DNA from: an uncultured Selenomonadaceae bacterium
Lineage (GTDB): Bacteria; Bacillota; Negativicutes; Selenomonadales; Selenomonadaceae
Direction of reading: 5' to 3'
NCBI GenBank assembly: GCA_905236255.1
Contig: CAJOPK010000130.1
Span: forward strand, 1-10,837
DNA: 10,837 nt
The position numbers and the translations under genes are program-made. Each line of letters begins with the position of its first letter. Positions within the stretch are counted from its first letter, which is position 1. The notes below the pieces were generated by a model. That model saw nothing but the letters and a program-made list of their open reading frames with translations, did not search any database and was not told the origin of the DNA. This document shows, piece after piece, positions 6,364 to 10,837 of the stretch.

Positions 6364-6942
6364 TTACACGCGCAAGGTTTCCAAGCCGATTTTTTTAACG
6401 ACTTTGCAGGGATTGCCGACCGCCAAAACTCCCGCCGGAATATCGTCTTTTACCAGAGATTTTGCGCCGATGACCGAACCTTCGCCGATCTTGACTCCCG
6501 GCAAGACCGAAACGTCCGCACCGATCCAAACATTGTCGCCCAAAGTTATCGGCTTTGCCATTTCAAGACCTTCGCCGCGCTTGACCGCATCAAGCGGATG
6601 GAGTGCGGTATAAAATCCGCAATTCGGCCCGACGAAACATTTTTTTCCGAGATGAATTTCGGCGCAGTCCATGAAATAGACATTGTGATTTACGAAAGAA
6701 CCCGCACCGATCCAAACGTGATAGCCGTAATCGACCATGAACGGGGACAAAATTTCGACAAGTTCCGCCTCGACATTCGGCAAAAGTTTGCGCAAAATGT
6801 TGCGCTTGCGGTTTAAATCTTTCGGACGGGTGTTGTTGTAATCAAAACAGAGTTCCTTTGCGAAAAGTCTTTCGCCGATAAGCTCGTTGTCGTAATTGGC
6901 GTTGTACCATTGTCCGGCAAGCATTTTGTCCTTTTCTTCCAT
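6364..6942 (-). CDS. Maltose/galactoside O-acetyltransferase family (left-handed beta-helix acyltransferase)
   Basis: The 192-residue protein has the Maa/LacA/NodL layout. An N-terminal helical cap (EEKDKMLAGQWYNANYDNEL) is followed by hexapeptide repeats from about residue 70 to 180 (VWIGAGSFVNHNVYF, ITLGDNVWIGADVSVLPGV, KIGEGSVIGAKSLVKDDIPA). It ends AVGNPCKVVKKI. His115 in FYTALHPLD matches the catalytic His of the family. It would move acetyl from acetyl-CoA to a sugar hydroxyl in the cytoplasm; the acceptor cannot be read from sequence. ATG 6942 is chosen because AAAGGAA lies about 10 bases upstream and the next residues match family N-termini. An ATG at 6969 overlaps the stop of the gene before and would allow translational coupling. 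The location after two L,D-transpeptidase genes suggests an envelope sugar as target, which is inference. Confidence 0.88.
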   Translation of the reverse strand: MEEKDKMLAGQWYNANYDNELIGERLFAKELCFDYNNTRPKDLNRKRNILRKLLPNVEAELVEILSPFMVDYGYHVWIGAGSFVNHNVYFMDCAEIHLGKKCFVGPNCGFYTALHPLDAVKRGEGLEMAKPITLGDNVWIGADVSVLPGVKIGEGSVIGAKSLVKDDIPAGVLAVGNPCKVVKKIGLETLRV

Positions 6943-6968
6943 AAAAATTTCATTCCTTTCAAAAAGCA

Positions 6969-8311
6969 TTATGCAAACTTTTCAAGATCGTCCAAATTGG
7001 GGACGATAATTATATGCGTATTTTCGCCCGTTTTCTTCAAAATTTCAAGCATAATTTTTTCCGGGACGGTGACGCACCCGTGAGAATACCACCGGGCATA
7101 ACTTCTGCAGTGAACAAAAATTCCGGAGCCTTTGCCGGGAATCGTCGGATTTATGTTAAAGCCGGTATTCATTCCGTATTTAAACTGATAGGTTCCGATA
7201 AGAGCGTCGCTTTTCTTTTTGAAATTGTCCGTTTCGATCCAAGTGTTGTAAGTTTCGTCCGGAACGCTTGAAAAATACGAACGCTTTGTAATTTGCCTGT
7301 ATTCCGTTTTGGTGCCGGGATTTTCGGGAAATCCGAAAGAATAGAGAATGGGGAAACTTCCGATCGGCGTGGTCATGTCGCCCTCCCGGCGGTCAAGTTT
7401 AAAACCTTTTTGACCGTGACCGCTATAACTTTGCAATTCAAGTTCAAACTTGCCGGATTTTTTCGTCCACAAACTCAAATTGTCATCGACGACCAAAATT
7501 ATTTGATTCGCTTTTTTCCCGGTATCCGAATTTTCCAAAATTGAAGAAATTTTTTCCGGATATTTTTCGACGACCGTTTTGGGACGGGCAATTATAAAAG
7601 GTTGTGTTCGCTCGTTTTGCGGAAGGCATGAATGATCGAACCACATGTAAAAAAATTTATGCGCATTTCCGATCGCGTAACCGTCTTGATTGTGATCTCC
7701 GGTATCGTAAGGGTCCGCAAAAATTAAAACGTCGTCAAGAGTATTTTCCGTTCCCAAAGTATCATAACCGATTATTACACGCCAATGACCGCCCCATTCG
7801 ACATTTTCGATCATTATCGGGGTATGTTGTTCAAGGGTATCCGTCACAAAATTTTTAAATTCGTCGAAGTCCCCAAAAGGTTTTCTGTTTAAAGAATTTT
7901 CAACGTGCCAATCAATGCCTTCAAAAAACTTTGACATATCGGCGGTATTTGTTCCCACCGGATAAGGTTTTGCAGACATCCTTTTTGCCAAACTCATTTC
8001 GTCAAAATTTTTGTTGCCGTAAAAATACAGGACGGTCAAGCCCGCCGCCGGCCCGCAGGTGTATTCGGTTGACTGTTGATAAGTGGGATAATTTTTTAAC
8101 AGCGTCAAATCTTTTGTCGGTGTCATGTTGTAAAAATCGTTTTCGGTGAAATACTTGGAATCTTTATGATTTATTTCTTCCGGTGCGGAAGATGCGCCTT
8201 CCGTTTTCGTGTCCAAATTTTCCGGATAAGGTATGACTTGTTCGCCGGCGGCAAAAGCCGTATTCATCGCAAAAAGTCCGGCGACAAGCGAAACAAAAAA
8301 ATTCTCTTCAT
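6969..8311 (-). CDS. C39-like peptidase plus L,D-transpeptidase fusion, with a frameshift in the signal peptide
   Basis: From about position 8140 to 7570 the protein is a Peptidase_C39_2-like domain, with Cys in YTCGPAAG (8057-8055), His in GGHWRVIIGYD (7787-7785) and ADPYD as the probable third catalytic residue. From about 7510 to the end is a YkuD L,D-transpeptidase domain, with REGDMTTPIGSF, PGKGSGIFVHC (His 7112-7110) and YSHGCVTVP (Cys 7076-7074). Such enzymes form 3-3 cross-links in peptidoglycan or attach proteins. The well-placed start is ATG 8311, with GGAAGGAG 9 bases upstream, but its frame reads only 15 codons to a TGA. The main frame has no good start. One extra T in the T7 run (8301-8295) would join them into a normal signal peptide (MKRIFFVSLVAGLFAM, ending TAFAA) and 447 residues. 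It lies 23 bases after the first L,D-transpeptidase gene. Confidence 0.82.
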
Positions 8312-8334
8312 GTAAAAACACTCCTTCCAAAAAT

Positions 8335-9027
8335 TTAAAAAGTACCGCCCAAATTTTCAAGCGTGTCGATAACGATAACGCAACCGGGTTTTACGGTACG
8401 CATAACGACAAGCATTTTTTCGCGGGGAACGGAAACACAGCCGCCCGTCCAAGGTTTAACCGAACCGAAACAGTGCATAAAGAGTGCGGAACCTTTGCCG
8501 GGAGTACATTCGGAATTGTACCCCATGTTCAAAATATAGGTGTAATGCGGATTGTAATCCGTTAAATGTTCGGAATCTTCCCGGTTAAAATTTTTCGGAG
8601 CCTCCCGAATATCGACAAGTTGATTGTATTTATAATTACCGTCGCCCGACCAATAATAATTTTCGTCAATCTGTTTGTAAGGGATAAGACAATCCGGATC
8701 CGGTGCAATTCCCAAAGCCGCATCGATTTTGAAAGTACCGACCGGAGTTTTGTTGTCGCCTTCACGAACTTTGCCGAGTCCGTTTTTTCCGATAAATCCG
8801 GGCGTTGTCATTATTTGATTCCAATCTCCGTCGGAATCTTTTTCATGCATTGAAATCCAAGCTGTTGTCTTTTCGCCGAGTCCGGCAACGACAATCATTT
8901 GTTCGGAATTTTTTGCCGCCGGCAATTTTGAAATCCAATCCGGTGAAGTACCCGCCGCTGCAAAATTTTGTACAAAGACGAAACTCATCACAAGCAGAAA
9001 AGTCATCAAAAAATTTTTCACAAGCAT
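8335..9027 (-). CDS. Secreted L,D-transpeptidase (YkuD domain)
   Basis: The 230-residue protein has an N-terminal signal peptide (residues 1 to about 25, FLLVMSFVFVQNFAAAG) and a YkuD domain to the C-terminus. Landmarks are REGDNKTPVGTF, PGKGSALFMHC (His185) and PWTGGCVSVP (Cys197, the nucleophile). The active-site block is TGGC instead of the more common SHGC. It would act outside the membrane on peptidoglycan stem peptides. No separate wall-binding domain (LysM or PG-binding) is seen. ATG 9027 has GAGG 5 bases upstream; GTG 9021 is a possible alternative with a 9-base spacing. It is the first gene of the minus-strand envelope operon, directly behind an extended -10 promoter. It resembles the YkuD half of the next gene, so the two are probably tandem paralogues. 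Confidence 0.88.
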   Translation of the reverse strand: MLVKNFLMTFLLVMSFVFVQNFAAAGTSPDWISKLPAAKNSEQMIVVAGLGEKTTAWISMHEKDSDGDWNQIMTTPGFIGKNGLGKVREGDNKTPVGTFKIDAALGIAPDPDCLIPYKQIDENYYWSGDGNYKYNQLVDIREAPKNFNREDSEHLTDYNPHYTYILNMGYNSECTPGKGSALFMHCFGSVKPWTGGCVSVPREKMLVVMRTVKPGCVIVIDTLENLGGTF

Positions 9028-9060
9028 ACATCCCTCTTTTACGAAATTAAACCCTGCCCG

Positions 9061-9089
9061 ATTTTAGCAAAATTCTTGTCAAAATGCAA
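9061..9089 (-). promoter_or_regulatory. Promoter of the L,D-transpeptidase operon (extended -10)
   Basis: On the minus strand TTGCAT (9089-9084) and TAAAAT (9066-9061) are 17 bases apart, and TGC directly before the -10 gives the extended TGn element. Transcription would start near 9054, about 27 bases before the ATG. A perfect TTGACA also occurs inside the spacer, but only 10 bases from the -10. Confidence 0.65.
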
Positions 9090-9214
9090 AAAATTCCTTT
9101 CCCCGTATCCTTCGATAATTTTTTTTTTGCAGGGGAATTGCAAAATTGGCAGAAAAAGGCAGGTCAAAAGTAAATCCGTTGTCTGCGGGTGTTTTTTGCC
9201 GGGAGGTGCAAAAT
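9090..9214. other. Divergent intergenic region with a T10 tract
   Basis: This is the space between the minus-strand promoter and the XpaC-TM2 start. It has a T10 run (9119-9128) between short inverted arms TTCCCC (about 9099-9104) and GGGGAA (9132-9137). GATAAT at 9114-9119 is a possible plus-strand -10, but no matching -35 was found. The plus-strand promoter is therefore unresolved. Confidence 0.35.
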
Positions 9215-10201
9215 TTGGATTATTTGATGGTCATATTGACGACGGTTGCCGTGATTTTCGGCGGGAAGGCGTTTTGGGATTGGAAGAAAAATCGAACGCC
9301 GCGCCTTGATTTGGACGAGATCGAAGAGGAGAGAGCGCAATATCTTCGGGAAAATTTTGAAAAGGCAATGAGTGATTTCAATTACCTTGAAGATGCAAAA
9401 AAATCCGTTGCCGACCGGGAACTTTCTTCGTATTTAAACGAAATGCAACGCACTGCAAAAAATCTTTTGACGAATTTGGAACGCAATCCGGACAGAATAC
9501 CCGTTGCGTCAAAATTTATCGATTATTACCAGGATCGCGCCGTCAAAATTGTTAAGCAATACAAGGATTTGGAAGAAACCGAACTTTCGACCGAAAAAGT
9601 CCGCGACTTAAAAAATCGCATGAAGTCCATTCTTGCTTCATTGGATACGGCTTATCGGGAACAATTTGAAAATATTTTGAACGATCAAATTATTTCCGCA
9701 GATGCCGAACTCAAAGTCATGGAACAGCATTTGGATGCGGAAGGTATTCAACGCAGAACCGTTGACATCGGCAGACTTGACAACAACGGAAACGTAAAAA
9801 TTGACACGGATCTTTTGGACAGACCGATTGACGATGAGGACACAAGTCATTTGAAAAATATGATTATGCCTCAACAAAAAAGGCGTAATTTTGAAGTCGA
9901 TCCGTCGGACGACCGGGTTCCGGTGCGACGTCGTCGGCGGGAACAAACTCAAGAAATTTCTTCCGTATTCCCGGAAGAAGAACGTCCGCAAATAATCCGG
10001 CAAAAACTTACTCAATCCGCATTGGCTTTATTTTTGGGGTCGTTCGGTGCACACAAATTTTATCAGGGAAAAACAATTCAGGGGGTTCTCTATGCTCTGC
10101 TTTGTTGGACGACCTTGCCGACTTGGATAAGTTTTGTCGAGGGTATCCGGTATTTGTTTATGCCTGTTGACGATTTTTACAATCAGTATATAAAAAAGTG
10201 A
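9215..10201 (+). CDS. Membrane protein: XpaC domain plus C-terminal TM2 domain
   Basis: The protein has 328 residues. One membrane helix at about 3-20 (YLMVILTTVAVIFGG) is followed by a helical region at about 35-175 resembling the XpaC family (PF10112, named after 5-bromo-4-chloroindolyl phosphate hydrolysis). Key pieces are LTNLERNPDRIPVASKFIDY, IVKQYKDLEE, and ILNDQIISADAELKVMEQ. A charged linker with VPVRRRRRE lies near residue 235. Residues about 264-320 form a TM2 domain (PF05154: ALALFLGSFGAHKFYQGK, then two hydrophobic stretches). XpaC proteins are often found with TelA (toxic anion resistance), which is not seen here. TTG 9215 is chosen because GGAGG lies 8 bases upstream; a TTG at 9146 has no ribosome site and ATG 9227 is too far. 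It is followed by a strong terminator. Its molecular role is not established. Confidence 0.82.
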   Translation: MDYLMVILTTVAVIFGGKAFWDWKKNRTPRLDLDEIEEERAQYLRENFEKAMSDFNYLEDAKKSVADRELSSYLNEMQRTAKNLLTNLERNPDRIPVASKFIDYYQDRAVKIVKQYKDLEETELSTEKVRDLKNRMKSILASLDTAYREQFENILNDQIISADAELKVMEQHLDAEGIQRRTVDIGRLDNNGNVKIDTDLLDRPIDDEDTSHLKNMIMPQQKRRNFEVDPSDDRVPVRRRRREQTQEISSVFPEEERPQIIRQKLTQSALALFLGSFGAHKFYQGKTIQGVLYALLCWTTLPTWISFVEGIRYLFMPVDDFYNQYIKK

Positions 10202-10212
10202 GTACTTCACGG

Positions 10213-10247
10213 AAAAATCCGGTTGACGGTCGCGCCGGATTTTTTTA
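10213..10247 (+). terminator. Strong intrinsic terminator after the XpaC-TM2 gene
   Basis: AAAAATCCGG (10213-10222) pairs perfectly with CCGGATTTTT (10235-10244) across a 12-base loop, and T's continue to 10246. It begins 12 bases after the XpaC-TM2 stop. The A5 on the left arm could also serve the minus strand. Confidence 0.85.
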
Positions 10248-10251
10248 TTAT
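10223..10251 (+). promoter_or_regulatory. Probable pepD promoter embedded in the terminator
   Basis: TTGACG (10223-10228) sits in the loop of the terminator and TATTAT (10246-10251) overlaps its T-run, with exactly 17 bases between. Predicted transcription starts near 10258, giving a leader of about 32 bases before the ATG. The 45-base gap between terminator and gene holds no better promoter. Confidence 0.55.
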
Positions 10252-10289
10252 TACGTTTGCAATTTTGAAATGTGAGGAGAGAAAATTTT

Positions 10290-10837
10290 ATGAACGAAAA
10301 TATAAAAGACCCGGAAATTTTGGAAGGCGTGCTTGCCGAATTTTCAAAACTTGCGGCAATTCCCAGAAAATCCGGACACGAAGAAAGAATCGGAATGTTT
10401 CTTTTTAATTATCTCAAAGCATACAATCTTAAAGTCGAACGGGACAAAGTCGGAAACATTATCGCCGATTTTCCCGCCTCCGCCGGGTACGAAAATGCAC
10501 CGCAAACAATTTTGCAGGCACACATGGACATGGTATGCGTTGCCCGTGACGGTTACGAGTTCGATCCTTTGACGGATCCGATAAAACTTGTCCGGACGGA
10601 AAAATTTTTGTCGGCCGAAGGTACGAGTTTGGGCGCGGATGACGGTATGGGGATTGCCGAAATTATTTACATTGTCAAAAATTTTGCACAAGGGAAATTT
10701 GAAAAAATTCCGCACGGAAAATTGAGATTGATTTTCACCGTCGCCGAAGAAACCGGAATGGACGGCGCAATAGAAATCGACAAAAAATATTTTTCCGATG
10801 CCCGCTGTCTTATAAATTGTGATTCGGAACATTTTGA
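10290..10837 (+). CDS. pepD: Aminoacyl-histidine dipeptidase (PepD, M20C family), N-terminal part
   Basis: The gene starts at ATG 10290 with GAGGAGAG (10274-10281) 8 bases upstream and runs off the right edge after 182 complete codons. It is a cytoplasmic Zn-dependent dipeptidase that cleaves Xaa-His and other dipeptides, helping to recycle peptides for growth. Metal-site residues appear in family order: LQAHMDMV (His78, Asp80), TSLGADDGMG (Asp117/118), FTVAEETGMDGA (Glu153/154) and INCDSEHF (Asp178). The start IPRKSGHEERIGMFL also matches PepD. No signal peptide is present, as expected. Full-length members are near 480 residues, so roughly 60% is missing because of the window edge, not a break in the gene. 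Confidence 0.93.
   Translation, partial: MNENIKDPEILEGVLAEFSKLAAIPRKSGHEERIGMFLFNYLKAYNLKVERDKVGNIIADFPASAGYENAPQTILQAHMDMVCVARDGYEFDPLTDPIKLVRTEKFLSAEGTSLGADDGMGIAEIIYIVKNFAQGKFEKIPHGKLRLIFTVAEETGMDGAIEIDKKYFSDARCLINCDSEHF

Overview
The window looks like chromosomal DNA of an anaerobic Firmicutes-type bacterium. Coding is dense, intergenic regions are A+T-rich, GTG and TTG starts follow good purine-rich ribosome sites, and intrinsic terminators are common. A HlyD-type adaptor, secreted L,D-transpeptidases, XpaC and TM2 domains and a PepD peptidase together would suit a diderm Negativicutes member. That placement is inference from gene content, not proof. No tRNA, rRNA, CRISPR array or intact mobile element was seen.

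Layout. Positions 1-344 (-) hold the start of an amidohydrolase that runs off the left edge. Positions 423-1028 (-) encode a small secreted protein of unknown function, with its own promoter and a bidirectional terminator. Positions 1256-4172 (+) form an export-type operon. It has a strong promoter, a leader with three consecutive hairpins ending in an intrinsic terminator, a HlyD-like adaptor, and an ABC-2 permease carrying a C-terminal universal stress protein (USP) domain. No ABC ATPase gene is next to it. Positions 4173-4696 hold no intact gene, but contain a terminator and the 22-residue C-terminal scar of a short-chain dehydrogenase, followed by a hairpin.

Positions 9089 down to 4697 (-) look like one cell-envelope transcription unit: an L,D-transpeptidase; a second L,D-transpeptidase fused to a C39-like peptidase domain, with an apparent one-base frameshift in its signal peptide; a maltose/galactoside-type O-acetyltransferase; and a secreted DUF4127 protein. 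Spacing is 23-26 bp between the first genes and 83 bp before the DUF4127 gene. Positions 9215-10201 (+), divergent from this unit, encode a membrane XpaC-TM2 fusion. Positions 10290-10837 (+) hold the first 182 codons of an aminoacyl-histidine dipeptidase. The probable promoter of that gene has its -35 box inside the terminator loop of the gene before it.

Most of the window concerns the cell surface: peptidoglycan cross-linking, export and membrane proteins. The most unusual points are the permease-USP fusion without an ATPase, the terminator-bearing leader in front of it, the C39-L,D-transpeptidase fusion with its T7 frameshift, and the dehydrogenase scar.
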